DNA from: Serratia sp. Ag1
Lineage (GTDB): Bacteria > Pseudomonadota > Gammaproteobacteria > Enterobacterales > Enterobacteriaceae
Reading direction: 5' to 3'
NCBI RefSeq assembly: GCF_000743355.1
Contig: NZ_JQEI01000011.1
Location: 1-64,000 of the forward strand
DNA length: 64,000 nucleotides
The notes beneath the pieces were generated by a model. The model did no database searches, had not been told where the DNA came from, and saw only the letters and a list, made by a program, of their open reading frames with translations. Below, piece after piece: positions 39,342-49,553 of this stretch (position 1 is the stretch's first letter; each line of letters opens with the position of its first letter). The position numbers and the translations under genes are program-made.

Positions 39342-39500
39342 TATAAACTCCTGATAACAATTTTCATTTGGAGCACGTTAACATAGCTCTACGGGGAGTG
39401 ACAGCTCTGCAATACTGTAGATGACTCACGATTTAAAGCTGACATTTCGTTGGCCGCTCATTAGGATAGCGGGACATTCTCGACTTTCGTTGGAGAGCAC

Positions 39501-41354
39501 ATGCGCACATTGTGGCGATTCGTTACCGGCTTGTTCAGGTGGACATGGCGTCTGCTAAATTTCATCAGGGAATTTATCCTGAATTTGTTCTTGATTATGC
39601 TGATCCTGATTGGGGCCGGTATCTATCTTTCTCTCCAGGGCAGCCCACCGGCAACAACGCCACGTGGGGCGTTACTGGTGAATCTCAGCGGTGTCGTGGT
39701 TGATCAACCCTCAGTGAACAGCCGCTTTCGTCAGTGGGGCCGCGAACTGCTGGGTGCTTCCAGCAATCGTCTGCAGGAAAATTCGCTCTTTGATCTGGTC
39801 GACTCCATCCGCAAGGCCAAAGACGATCAGAACATTACGGGTATGGTGTTGCAGTTGAATGACTTCGCTGGCGCCGATCAACCTTCATTGCAATATATTG
39901 GCAAGGCGCTACGCGAATTCCGTGACAGCGGTAAACCGATCTTTGCCGTTGGCGATAGCTACAACCAGACGCAGTATTATCTGGCTAGCTACGCGAATAA
40001 AATCTATCTGTCACCACAAGGCGTGGTCGATCTTCACGGCTTTGCGACCAACAATCTGTACTACAAATCCTTGTTGGACATGTTGAAGGTGACGACAAAC
40101 ATTTTCCGGGTTGGGACGTATAAATCCGCCGTGGAACCCCTGATCCGCGACGATATGTCCCCAGAAGCCCGCGATGCCGACAAACTCTGGGTAGGTGGAT
40201 TGTGGCAAAACTACCTGAATACCGTGGCAGCCAACCGCCAACTGACACCAGAGCAACTGTTCCCAGGAGCAGCGGCGATCCTCAGTGGCCTGCAAGCTAC
40301 AGGGGGCGATACGGCCAGGTTCGCACTGGACAGCAAGCAAGTTGATGAGTTGGCCTCTCGCACCGTGATTGAGGAACAATTAGTCAAGACCTTCGGCTGG
40401 GACAAGCAGACCAATAATTTCAATGCGATCAGCATCTACGATTATCAACCCAAACCAACGCTGGAACAGGGCGGTGAGATCGCCGTCATCTTCGCCAACG
40501 GCGCGATCATGGATGGCCAACAAACCCCAGGCAGCGTGGGTGGCGATAGCGTTGCCGAACAACTGCGGCAGGCGCGTCTGGATCCTAAAGTCAAAGCGCT
40601 GGTCTTTCGTGTGAACAGCCCAGGTGGCAGCGTAAGCGCATCTGAAGTGATCCGCTCCGAGCTGGCCGCAGTAAGAGCAGCCGGGAAACCGGTGGTCGTC
40701 TCCATGGGGGGGATGGCCGCTTCAGGTGGCTACTGGGTTTCGACACCAGCCGATTACATTATTGCCAGCCCGAGCACCCTCACTGGTTCCATCGGCATCT
40801 TTGGTATCATCAACACTTTTGAGAACACGCTTGAGAGCATTGGTGTGCATACTGACGGGGTCGCCACTTCTCCACTGGCCGATCTCACCGTCACCAAAGC
40901 TTTGCCTGCAGAATTCTCGCAAATGATGCAATTGAACGTCGAGAACGGCTACAAGAACTTTATCAATCTGGTGGCGAAAGCACGCAAAATGACGCCAGAA
41001 CAGGTTGATCAGATTGCTCAAGGCCGCGTCTGGATTGGCAATGACGCCAAGAAAAATGGTTTGGTTGATCAACTGGGTGATTTTGATGATGCGGTGAAGA
41101 AAGCAGCCGAACTCGCCAAATTGTCTCAGTGGCAACTTAACTGGTTCGTGGATAGCCCAAGCCTGACGGATCTGCTGCTCAGCCAGTTTGGCGTCTCCAT
41201 CCATGCGATGTTGCCCGCTGCTATCCAATCAATGCTGCCAGCGCCGCTCACCTCCTTCGCTTTAGCGGTGAAAGAGCAACCTGGGATGTTCAGTAATCTG
41301 AACGATCCGCAGCACCGCTATGCTATCTGCCTGAGCTGCGGCGAAGTGCGTTAA
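39501..41354 (+). CDS. sppA: Protease IV (signal peptide peptidase SppA)
   Basis: SppA is an inner-membrane serine protease that degrades cleaved signal peptides; it forms a tetrameric bowl on the periplasmic side. The 617-residue product has an N-terminal anchor (about 24-46, EFILNLFLIMLILIGAGIYL) and two tandem S49 domains. The catalytic Lys is in the first half (FRVGTYKSAVEPLIRDDMSPEA) and the catalytic Ser in the second (GGMAASGGYWVSTPAD). It is full length (E. coli 618) and ends at a clear terminator. Confidence 0.97.
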   Translation: MRTLWRFVTGLFRWTWRLLNFIREFILNLFLIMLILIGAGIYLSLQGSPPATTPRGALLVNLSGVVVDQPSVNSRFRQWGRELLGASSNRLQENSLFDLVDSIRKAKDDQNITGMVLQLNDFAGADQPSLQYIGKALREFRDSGKPIFAVGDSYNQTQYYLASYANKIYLSPQGVVDLHGFATNNLYYKSLLDMLKVTTNIFRVGTYKSAVEPLIRDDMSPEARDADKLWVGGLWQNYLNTVAANRQLTPEQLFPGAAAILSGLQATGGDTARFALDSKQVDELASRTVIEEQLVKTFGWDKQTNNFNAISIYDYQPKPTLEQGGEIAVIFANGAIMDGQQTPGSVGGDSVAEQLRQARLDPKVKALVFRVNSPGGSVSASEVIRSELAAVRAAGKPVVVSMGGMAASGGYWVSTPADYIIASPSTLTGSIGIFGIINTFENTLESIGVHTDGVATSPLADLTVTKALPAEFSQMMQLNVENGYKNFINLVAKARKMTPEQVDQIAQGRVWIGNDAKKNGLVDQLGDFDDAVKKAAELAKLSQWQLNWFVDSPSLTDLLLSQFGVSIHAMLPAAIQSMLPAPLTSFALAVKEQPGMFSNLNDPQHRYAICLSCGEVR

Positions 41355-41367
41355 CTTATTAATTTCC

Positions 41368-41391
41368 AGCCCGGTATCAGCCGGGCTTTTT
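41368..41391 (+). terminator. sppA terminator
   Basis: The 7-bp stem AGCCCGG / CCGGGCT with a 6-base loop and five T lies 14 bases after the sppA stop. Confidence 0.85.
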
Positions 41392-41435
41392 CCCCCTATA
41401 ATTCAGCTCATCTGAAATCGATTAAGATTCACGCT

Positions 41436-42452
41436 ATGCACAAGAAATCCATTTATGTCGCCTATACCGGTGGGACTATCGGGATGCAGCGCTCCGAGCA
41501 CGGTTATATCCCGGTTTCTGGCCATCTGCAGCGCCAACTGTCACAAATGCCCGAATTTCATCGCCCGGAAATGCCGGACTTCACCATTCATGAATATGTC
41601 CCGCTGATCGACTCTTCTGATATGACGCCAGAAGACTGGCAACATATTGCCGATGATATTAAACAGAATTACGACCGGTACGACGGCTTTGTCATCCTGC
41701 ATGGCACTGATACCATGGCTTTCACTGCCTCTGCGCTGTCGTTCATGCTGGAGAATCTGGATAAACCGGTTATTGTGACAGGGTCACAGATTCCTTTGGC
41801 AGAATTACGCTCTGACGGCCAAACCAACCTGCTGAATGCGCTGTATCTGGCGGCTCATCACCCAGTCAATGAAGTCAGTCTGTTTTTCAACAACAAACTG
41901 TTTCGTGGTAATCGCACAACCAAGGCCCACGCCGACGGTTTTGACGCTTTTGCCTCACCAAATCTGCCCCCGCTGTTGGAGGCCGGGATCCATATCCGCC
42001 GCCAAACCGGTATTGCTTCACCGGTCTGTAATGGCGATCTGTTAGTACATAACATCACGCCGCAACCGATCGGCGTGGTGACCATCTACCCTGGGATTTC
42101 CGGTGCAGTGGTGCGTAACTTCTTGCTACAACCGGTAAAAGCGCTGATTTTGCGATCTTATGGGGTTGGCAACGCGCCGCAAAAAGCGGAGTTGGTGGAT
42201 GAATTGCGCGATGCTTCGGCTCGTGGCATCGTAGTGGTCAACCTGACCCAGTGTATCTCAGGCCGTGTCAACATGGGGGGATATGCCACCGGCAATGCTC
42301 TGGCCCATGCTGGCGTTATCAGTGGCTTTGATATGACGGTAGAGGCAGCTTTAACCAAACTGCATTACCTGTTGAGCCAACCCTTAACACCAGAAGAAAT
42401 CCGCGACCAGATGCAGCAGGATCTGCGCGGCGAATTGAGCCCTGCGGGCTAG
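41436..42452 (+). CDS. ansA: Cytoplasmic L-asparaginase I
   Basis: AnsA hydrolyses asparagine to aspartate and ammonia with low affinity; it is the constitutive cytoplasmic enzyme. The 338-residue product (same length as E. coli) has both catalytic Thr motifs: YTGGTIGMQR (Thr near 14) and LHGTDTMAFTASALSFM (near 91). It lacks a signal peptide, separating it from periplasmic AnsB. It is followed after 17 bases by pncA, so the two are probably cotranscribed, as in E. coli. Confidence 0.97.
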   Translation: MHKKSIYVAYTGGTIGMQRSEHGYIPVSGHLQRQLSQMPEFHRPEMPDFTIHEYVPLIDSSDMTPEDWQHIADDIKQNYDRYDGFVILHGTDTMAFTASALSFMLENLDKPVIVTGSQIPLAELRSDGQTNLLNALYLAAHHPVNEVSLFFNNKLFRGNRTTKAHADGFDAFASPNLPPLLEAGIHIRRQTGIASPVCNGDLLVHNITPQPIGVVTIYPGISGAVVRNFLLQPVKALILRSYGVGNAPQKAELVDELRDASARGIVVVNLTQCISGRVNMGGYATGNALAHAGVISGFDMTVEAALTKLHYLLSQPLTPEEIRDQMQQDLRGELSPAG

Positions 42453-42469
42453 CCCAACTCGGAGCTGAA

Positions 42470-43102
42470 ATGAAAACTGCCCTGCTCTTGATTGATTTGC
42501 AAAACGACTTTTGCCCCGGCGGCGCGCTGCCGGTTACCGAAGGCGATCAGACGATTGCTATTGCCAATCAGGCGATCGACGCCTGCCTGGCCCGGCATGA
42601 AATGGTGATTGCCAGCCAGGATTGGCACCCAGCCGATCATCGCAGCTTTGCGGTGAATTCTCACGCGCAGCCCGGCACAATCGGGGAACTAGAAGGATTA
42701 ACGCAGGTCTGGTGGCCGGTACACTGCGTTCAAGGCACCTCTGGAGCCGCATTTCATCCACAGCTGAACCAACAAGCTCTCACGGCGGTGTTCCGTAAAG
42801 GTGAAAACCCCAGCATCGACAGTTACAGCGCGTTCTTTGATAATGGCCGCCGCACACAGACCGCTCTCGATAATTGGCTAAAATCCCAGGGGATTACGCA
42901 TCTCGCGCTGATGGGGCTGGCAACGGATTATTGCGTGAAATTCAGCGTGCTGGACGCCCTGCATCTCGGTTATCAGACGATGGTGATCACGGAAGGATGC
43001 AGAGGCGTTAACCTGCAGCCAGAAGATAGTCAGCAGGCATTACTAGAAATGCAACAGGCAGGCGCACAGTTGGTTACACTGTCACAGTTCATTAACCGCT
43101 GA
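42470..43102 (+). CDS. pncA: Nicotinamidase
   Basis: PncA deamidates nicotinamide to nicotinate for the Preiss-Handler NAD salvage route; it also activates pyrazinamide. The 210-residue product shows the catalytic triad Asp (LLIDLQNDFCPGGAL), Lys (FRKGENPSIDSYSAF) and Cys (LMGLATDYCVKFSVLDA). The metal-site pattern SQDWHPADHRSF is present. It shares an operon with ansA, another amidohydrolase, and is convergent with yeaC. Confidence 0.96.
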   Translation: MKTALLLIDLQNDFCPGGALPVTEGDQTIAIANQAIDACLARHEMVIASQDWHPADHRSFAVNSHAQPGTIGELEGLTQVWWPVHCVQGTSGAAFHPQLNQQALTAVFRKGENPSIDSYSAFFDNGRRTQTALDNWLKSQGITHLALMGLATDYCVKFSVLDALHLGYQTMVITEGCRGVNLQPEDSQQALLEMQQAGAQLVTLSQFINR

Positions 43103-43103
43103 G

Positions 43104-43376
43104 TTACTGCGGTTTCAGCCTCGCCAAAGGCTCGGCAACAAATTGCTGTTTTAATTCCTGCTTGCTTTTCATCACAATCTGCCCATCCGTACCAATACTC
43201 ATATGTTGCGGATCGGCATTGTGCATTGACTGCCATAACATGACGGCCTGCAAGCTATGCTCTTTCTGTTGCGGCGTCAGCGCAACGCCATCTGGCCATT
43301 TACCCAACTCCACCGCCTGCACCAGCCGCTGATAAATTTCTGGCGTCATGGCAGCAATCAAATCTTTTACTTCCAT
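43104..43376 (-). CDS. yeaC: DUF1315 protein YeaC
   Basis: This 90-residue cytoplasmic protein of unknown function matches E. coli YeaC (VYQRLSTAVELGKWPDGVALTEEQKENSLQ versus IYQRLVQAVELGKWPDGVALTPQQKEHSLQ). The ATG at 43376 is chosen over the TTG one codon upstream. It is 64 bases downstream of msrB on the same strand, as in E. coli, and is probably cotranscribed. Its stop lies one base from the convergent pncA stop. Confidence 0.93.
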   Translation of the reverse strand: MEVKDLIAAMTPEIYQRLVQAVELGKWPDGVALTPQQKEHSLQAVMLWQSMHNADPQHMSIGTDGQIVMKSKQELKQQFVAEPLARLKPQ

Positions 43377-43440
43377 CAATGCGTTTCCTCACTCAAAGAT
43401 GAATAATTAGCTGAATCGATTTTGTTGATCAACTTACAAC

Positions 43441-43854
43441 TTAACCCGCCGTTTTCTCGCCACTCTCACCGTCAGTGAAACTCAATGAGGCCGAGTTAAC
43501 GCAGTAGCGTTCTCCCGTTGGCTGCGGGCCGTCTGGAAACACATGCCCCAGATGCGCATCGCAGTGGCCGCAGCGAATCTCGACTCGCTGCATATTATGA
43601 GAGTTATCATCAAGATAAAGAATGGCATCATCAGTAACCGGCTGGTAAAAACTGGGCCATCCGCAACCAGAATCATACTTGCTGTCGGAGTAAAACAGCG
43701 GTGCATTGCAGCACAAACAGTGGTATACCCCTTCACGTTTATTGTGCAGCAACTTGCCTGAATACGGCGCTTCTGTGCCACGCTCCTGCGTCACATAGCG
43801 TTGGATTTCATTCAGTTCCGTGGCTGGTTGATTTGAGGTTGTCTCTTTAGCCAT
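43441..43854 (-). CDS. msrB: Peptide-methionine (R)-S-oxide reductase MsrB
   Basis: MsrB reduces the R epimer of methionine sulfoxide in oxidised proteins. The 137-residue product (same as E. coli) has two zinc CxxC pairs (Cys46/Cys49 and Cys95/Cys98) and the catalytic Cys118 in [12 protein letters not shown], with the substrate-site [10 protein letters not shown]. The frame extends to 43911 but the ATG at 43854 gives the conserved start. It is divergent from gapA across 346 bases. Confidence 0.96.
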   Translation of the reverse strand: MAKETTSNQPATELNEIQRYVTQERGTEAPYSGKLLHNKREGVYHCLCCNAPLFYSDSKYDSGCGWPSFYQPVTDDAILYLDDNSHNMQRVEIRCGHCDAHLGHVFPDGPQPTGERYCVNSASLSFTDGESGEKTAG

Positions 43855-45196
<1,342 letters not shown>

Positions 45197-45222
45197 TTTG
45201 GTGTAATGTGTAGTTGATTACG

Positions 45223-45248
45223 AGGGCGACATTATTGTCGCCCTTTTT
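45223..45248 (+). terminator. gapA terminator
   Basis: A perfect 9-bp stem (AGGGCGACA / TGTCGCCCT, loop TTAT) ends in five T, 26 bases after the gapA stop and before yeaD. Confidence 0.93.
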
Positions 45249-45281
45249 ACTGGTTTCTTGCGGCGAAAAAAGGCAATTTAC

Positions 45282-46157
45282 GTGTACGATAAAATCTTTA
45301 CCCTACCCGTTACCGAGCAAATCACCTCCGTTATCAGCCAAAGGCAGTTAGATGAATTGCCAGTCGTGGTAGTTAGCCACCCTAAAGTACGTGCAGCCAT
45401 TACCTTGCAGGGAGCACATTTGCTGGCCTGGCAACCCACTGGCGATGAACCCGTGCTCTGGTTGAGCGATAATACCCCCTTCAAAGAAGGCGTCGCGATC
45501 CGTGGTGGCATTCCAATTTGTTGGCCCTGGTTTGGCACCGCTGGCACGCCATCCCATGGTTTCGCCCGCAATCAGCCTTGGGCTCTGACCGCTCATGATG
45601 AAGATGAAAATGGAGTGATCCTGACTTTCACGCTGCAGGATAGCGAAAAAACGCATGCCCTCTGGCCGCATGCCTTTACGCTAATCGCCCGTTTCAAGCT
45701 GGGTGAAAAATGTGAAATCGAGCTGGAGTCACATGGCGATTATCAAGCCACCGCCGCATTGCACACTTATTTCAATATTGGCGACATCACTCGCATCAGC
45801 GTGGCTGGCCTGGGTGAGCACTATATTGATAAGGTGGCACATATCGCTGACGCTCGTCAGGTGGGAGACTTGGTCTTTGTCGGCCAGACCGATCGGGTCT
45901 ATACCCAACCAGCCACCCGCAGCGTGATTAACGATCCGGCCTTACAGCGTACAATCGAAGTTAATCACCAGCATATGAGCGATGTGATCGCCTGGAACCC
46001 AGGAGCAGAACTCTCTGCCAAAATGGTAGATATGCCAGACGAGGGTTACAAAACCATGGTCTGCGTAGAGACAGGGCGTGTAACCACGCCATTGGTTGCG
46101 GCAGCTGAGCAACCTGCCCGCTTGGCAGTGACGCTGCGTACCCGCAAAAACGGTTAA
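45282..46157 (+). CDS. yeaD: Glucose-6-phosphate 1-epimerase-like protein YeaD
   Basis: This is a 291-residue aldose 1-epimerase/mutarotase-fold protein; yeast and bacterial relatives interconvert alpha and beta hexose-6-phosphates. Family segments are TLQGAHLLAWQP, GGIPICWPWFG, HGFARNQPW, LHTYFNIGDI and WNPG. The start is probably the GTG at 45282 (preceded by AAGGC), which aligns VYDKIFTLP with E. coli MIKKIFALP; the frame is open a little further upstream. It follows gapA beyond a terminator, a conserved pairing that fits hexose-phosphate metabolism. Confidence 0.92.
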   Translation: MYDKIFTLPVTEQITSVISQRQLDELPVVVVSHPKVRAAITLQGAHLLAWQPTGDEPVLWLSDNTPFKEGVAIRGGIPICWPWFGTAGTPSHGFARNQPWALTAHDEDENGVILTFTLQDSEKTHALWPHAFTLIARFKLGEKCEIELESHGDYQATAALHTYFNIGDITRISVAGLGEHYIDKVAHIADARQVGDLVFVGQTDRVYTQPATRSVINDPALQRTIEVNHQHMSDVIAWNPGAELSAKMVDMPDEGYKTMVCVETGRVTTPLVAAAEQPARLAVTLRTRKNG

Positions 46158-46192
46158 AACTCCTTGCGGCATCTAATGCACCACAGAAGAGC

Positions 46193-46217
46193 AAAAGGGG
46201 CGATAACGCCCCTTTTT
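46193..46217. terminator. Bidirectional terminator between yeaD and mipA
   Basis: A perfect 10-bp stem (AAAAGGGGCG / CGCCCCTTTT, loop ATAA) plus one further T lies between the convergent genes yeaD and mipA. Confidence 0.9.
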
Positions 46218-46252
46218 AGTGCACATCATGCACAACTATCGTGCACACAGGC

Positions 46253-47002
46253 TTAAAACTTGTAACTGACCCCGGTAAGCAAAATAGCCGTATACGAGTT
46301 ATCAACCATCGGACTATCTTTAACTTCGTTAGACAGGCTGATATAACGCCCCGTCATAAATGCGCTCCAACTTGGAGTGAACCGGTAATTCGCAGTCAAT
46401 TCCACATAAGGCGCAAAACTGTTACCTGCCGTATAGCTGTCCAGCCCACTGCGGCGAGATTCATTATCACTAACGCCATAGTAATAATCTGTTTGATTCT
46501 TGCTGCTCCAGGTTATACCGATACCTGGCACCAGCGTCCAGCTATCCAGCATGAAACGATGGAGGTATGTCACATCAGCCAGTACGCCATTACTATTATT
46601 CAGCGTATCTGCGGATAATACCGTACGGATAGTCCCCCACTCGGCATTATGTGAATACGTCAGCCCAGCCATCAGCGTGCTACGGCGTTTGTCCAAGAGT
46701 TTCATGCGCTCGTCGTCGCTGTCGCCAGGTTTGAAATGCTGAGGCAGGTAGTACGCCATAATACTCAATTGGTTCTGCCGATCATTCCACAGGTAATAAC
46801 CCGCAGTCAGGCTGCGAAAATAGAAATTATCATCCTCATAATTAATGATAGGCACCGGATAAACGCGTGTCTGATAGCCACGATAAGGCTCTGGCGTAAT
46901 CAACGCGCCTGCGCCAAGAGACCAGTTTCCGGCTTGAGCATTTTGCGCACAAACCATTGCAGCAGCAATAATGGAGAGCGTTTTGAAATGAGATATCTTC
47001 AC
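46253..47002 (-). CDS. mipA: MltA-interacting outer membrane protein MipA/OmpV
   Basis: MipA is an outer membrane scaffold between lytic transglycosylase MltA and PBP1B in E. coli. The product has a signal peptide (about 24 residues, cleavage after AQNAQA) and MipA/OmpV features: VYPVPIINYEDDNFYFR, GYYLWNDRQNQLSI, DKRRSTLMAGLTYSH, DYYYGVSDNES and VKDSPMVDNSYTAILLTGVSYKF, the last being the beta-barrel C-terminus. The start is taken as the GTG at 47002 with GGAAAAG upstream (249 residues, E. coli 248); longer in-frame starts up to 47065 would put extra residues before the signal peptide. Confidence 0.9.
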   Translation of the reverse strand: MKISHFKTLSIIAAAMVCAQNAQAGNWSLGAGALITPEPYRGYQTRVYPVPIINYEDDNFYFRSLTAGYYLWNDRQNQLSIMAYYLPQHFKPGDSDDERMKLLDKRRSTLMAGLTYSHNAEWGTIRTVLSADTLNNSNGVLADVTYLHRFMLDSWTLVPGIGITWSSKNQTDYYYGVSDNESRRSGLDSYTAGNSFAPYVELTANYRFTPSWSAFMTGRYISLSNEVKDSPMVDNSYTAILLTGVSYKF

Positions 47003-47446
47003 TGGTTCTTTTCCATAAATGACAAAGTAGATGATTGAATCTAGTTTATGTGAAAATGTAACCATCTGTCGAATTTTTACAATATAAAATGACCAAAATC
47101 GAATAACTTAGAACAAAAATAAGAATTTTTAACCGTATAGCCGTAGGTGATTTTGCTACAACCCGCGCCAGATAAGGCATTTGGGCTGATGGCAATAACT
47201 GAGTCATTGAAATGACTTAAAAAAGCTTTTTTCAGGCAGGAAATTTTTCAGTATGCAACTACGCTTAAATCAGAAGGTGAATTTATACTGAGCTCAGTGG
47301 CATACAAGCGCAACTCGCGATAATAAGCGCACCAAGTTGGCATACGAGTTGCTGTACTCAGATATAACTTCTCTCTTTCGGGAGCCAGAATATAAACACC
47401 AGCGCTCCCTTTAACCTGTGCTAATAACGAAAGGACGGGCATCGCC
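47003..47446. other. Divergent mipA-prkA intergenic region
   Basis: This 444-bp region has no supported gene. It is AT-rich near mipA and holds a sigma-54-type promoter at 47337-47353 reading towards prkA. A 68-codon minus-strand frame at 47248-47454 has no features. The prkA leader downstream of the predicted start site is about 80 bases. Confidence 0.6.
47337..47353 (+). promoter_or_regulatory. Sigma-54 (-24/-12) promoter for prkA-yeaH
   Basis: TTGGCATACGAGTTGCT fits the sigma-54 consensus YTGGCAYRN4TTGCW at every position and at the required spacing. It lies 94 bases upstream of the prkA start, placing the transcription start near 47364. In E. coli the yeaGH operon is nitrogen (NtrC) and sigma-54 controlled as well as RpoS dependent, which supports the call. 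I did not identify a clear NtrC enhancer upstream. Confidence 0.75.
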
Positions 47447-49381
47447 ATGAACATATTTGACCACTATCGCCAGCGCTACGAAGCTGCCAAGGACGAAGAG
47501 TTCACACTGCAGGAATTTCTTACCATCTGCCGGCAAGATCGCAGTGCATATGCCAATGCAGCGGAACGTCTGCTCATGGCTATCGGTGAACCAGTCATGG
47601 TGGACACCGCGCTTGAATCTCGCATGTCACGCCTGTTCTCTAACAGAGTGATCGCTCGCTATCCGGCATTTGAGGAATTCTACGGTATGGAAGAAGCTAT
47701 CGAACAGATAGTTTCCTACCTGAAACACGCCGCTCAAGGCCTCGAAGAGAAAAAACAGATCCTTTACCTGTTGGGCCCAGTGGGTGGTGGTAAATCGTCA
47801 TTGGCAGAGCGTTTGAAAGCGCTGATGCAACGTGTGCCTATTTACACCCTGAGCGCCAACGGTGAACGCAGCCCGGTCAACGATCATCCGTTGTGCCTGT
47901 TTAACCCGCAGGAGGATGCCAATATTCTGGAGAAAGAATACAACATCCCAACGCGTTATCTCGGCACCATCATGTCGCCGTGGGCGGCGAAACGTCTGCA
48001 TGAGTTCGGTGGTGACATCACCAAGTTCAAAGTTGTGAAGGTGCGCCCTTCCATACTGGAACAGATCGCCATCGCCAAAACCGAGCCGGGCGATGAAAAC
48101 AACCAGGATATTTCTGCACTGGTAGGTAAAGTGGATATCCGCAAACTGGAAAACCACGCGCAGAACGACCCCGATGCCTATGGTTACTCCGGTGCTCTGT
48201 GCCGAGCCAACCAGGGGATCATGGAGTTCGTCGAGATGTTTAAAGCACCGATTAAAGTGCTGCATCCTCTGCTGACTGCCACCCAGGAAGGTAACTACAA
48301 CGGTACCGAGGGGATCTCTGCCCTGCCGTTCAGCGGCATTATCCTCGCGCACTCGAATGAATCGGAATGGGTAACCTTCCGTAACAACAAAAACAACGAG
48401 GCTTTCCTCGACCGTGTTTACATCGTCAAGGTGCCTTACTGCCTGCGAGTTTCGGAAGAGATCAAAATCTACGACAAACTGCTGGATCACAGTGAGCTGA
48501 CCCACGCTCCGTGCGCCCCTGGCACACTGGAAACGCTGGCTCGCTTTACCGTGCTCTCACGGCTGAAAGAACCAGAAAACTCGAGTATTTACTCGAAGAT
48601 GCGGGTCTATGACGGCGAAAGCCTGAAAGATACCGATCCGAAGGCCAAGTCGTATCAGGAGTATCGCGACTATGCCGGGGTGGATGAAGGGATGAACGGT
48701 CTTTCAACCCGTTTCGCCTTCAAAATTCTGTCTCGGGTGTTCAACTTCGATCATGCTGAAGTGGCCGCGAACCCGGTTCATCTGTTCTACGTGTTGGAGC
48801 AGCAGATCGAGCGCGAGCAGTTCCCGCAAGATCAGGCTGAAAAATACCTGGAGCACCTGAAAGGTTACCTGATTCCAAAATACGCCGAATTTATCGGCAA
48901 GGAGATCCAGACCGCTTACCTGGAGTCTTACTCCGAATACGGCCAGAATATTTTTGATCGCTACGTGACCTATGCAGACTTCTGGATCCAGGATCAGGAG
49001 TACCGTGACCCAGATACCGGTCAGTTGTTCGACCGTGAATCATTGAACGCAGAACTGGAGAAAATCGAAAAACCGGCGGGCATCAGCAACCCGAAAGATT
49101 TCCGTAACGAGATCGTTAACTTTGTTCTGCGTGCCCGTGCCAATAACAGTGGCCGGAACCCGAACTGGACCAGTTACGAGAAGCTGCGGACGGTTATCGA
49201 GAAGAAAATGTTCTCGAATACCGAAGAGTTGCTGCCCGTTATTTCCTTCAATGCTAAAACCTCAACGGATGAGCAAAAGAAACACGACGACTTCGTCGAC
49301 CGTATGATGGAGAAAGGCTATACCCGCAAACAGGTTCGCCTGCTGTGCGAATGGTACCTGCGGGTAAGAAAATCCTCATAA
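47447..49381 (+). CDS. yeaG: PrkA-family serine protein kinase YeaG
   Basis: YeaG/PrkA is an AAA+-like protein with reported Ser/Thr kinase activity, induced by nitrogen starvation and stationary phase. The 644-residue product (same length as E. coli) has an N-terminal ATP-binding PrkA domain with Walker A GPVGGGKSS (110-118). The C-terminal PrkA domain (about 400-640) is related to eukaryotic kinases. It is followed after 172 bases by yeaH, and with spoVR/ycgB at 56 kb completes the conserved YeaG-YeaH-YcgB trio, though the third gene is not adjacent here. Confidence 0.96.
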   Translation: MNIFDHYRQRYEAAKDEEFTLQEFLTICRQDRSAYANAAERLLMAIGEPVMVDTALESRMSRLFSNRVIARYPAFEEFYGMEEAIEQIVSYLKHAAQGLEEKKQILYLLGPVGGGKSSLAERLKALMQRVPIYTLSANGERSPVNDHPLCLFNPQEDANILEKEYNIPTRYLGTIMSPWAAKRLHEFGGDITKFKVVKVRPSILEQIAIAKTEPGDENNQDISALVGKVDIRKLENHAQNDPDAYGYSGALCRANQGIMEFVEMFKAPIKVLHPLLTATQEGNYNGTEGISALPFSGIILAHSNESEWVTFRNNKNNEAFLDRVYIVKVPYCLRVSEEIKIYDKLLDHSELTHAPCAPGTLETLARFTVLSRLKEPENSSIYSKMRVYDGESLKDTDPKAKSYQEYRDYAGVDEGMNGLSTRFAFKILSRVFNFDHAEVAANPVHLFYVLEQQIEREQFPQDQAEKYLEHLKGYLIPKYAEFIGKEIQTAYLESYSEYGQNIFDRYVTYADFWIQDQEYRDPDTGQLFDRESLNAELEKIEKPAGISNPKDFRNEIVNFVLRARANNSGRNPNWTSYEKLRTVIEKKMFSNTEELLPVISFNAKTSTDEQKKHDDFVDRMMEKGYTRKQVRLLCEWYLRVRKSS

Positions 49382-49553
49382 CGTCTAATACAGATTTAGC
49401 GTTATCGGCCCGAGGCAGTTCGAGCTGCAGGAAAGCAGCAAGCCAGTGCCCCCAGTCATCTATGGATGAATGACTGGGGTTAATGCACAGGCTCGCGGTA
49501 CTGCGACGAGAAAAGGCAGGGTACGAAAGTTGGCAACGTCGTTTGGGGGAACT

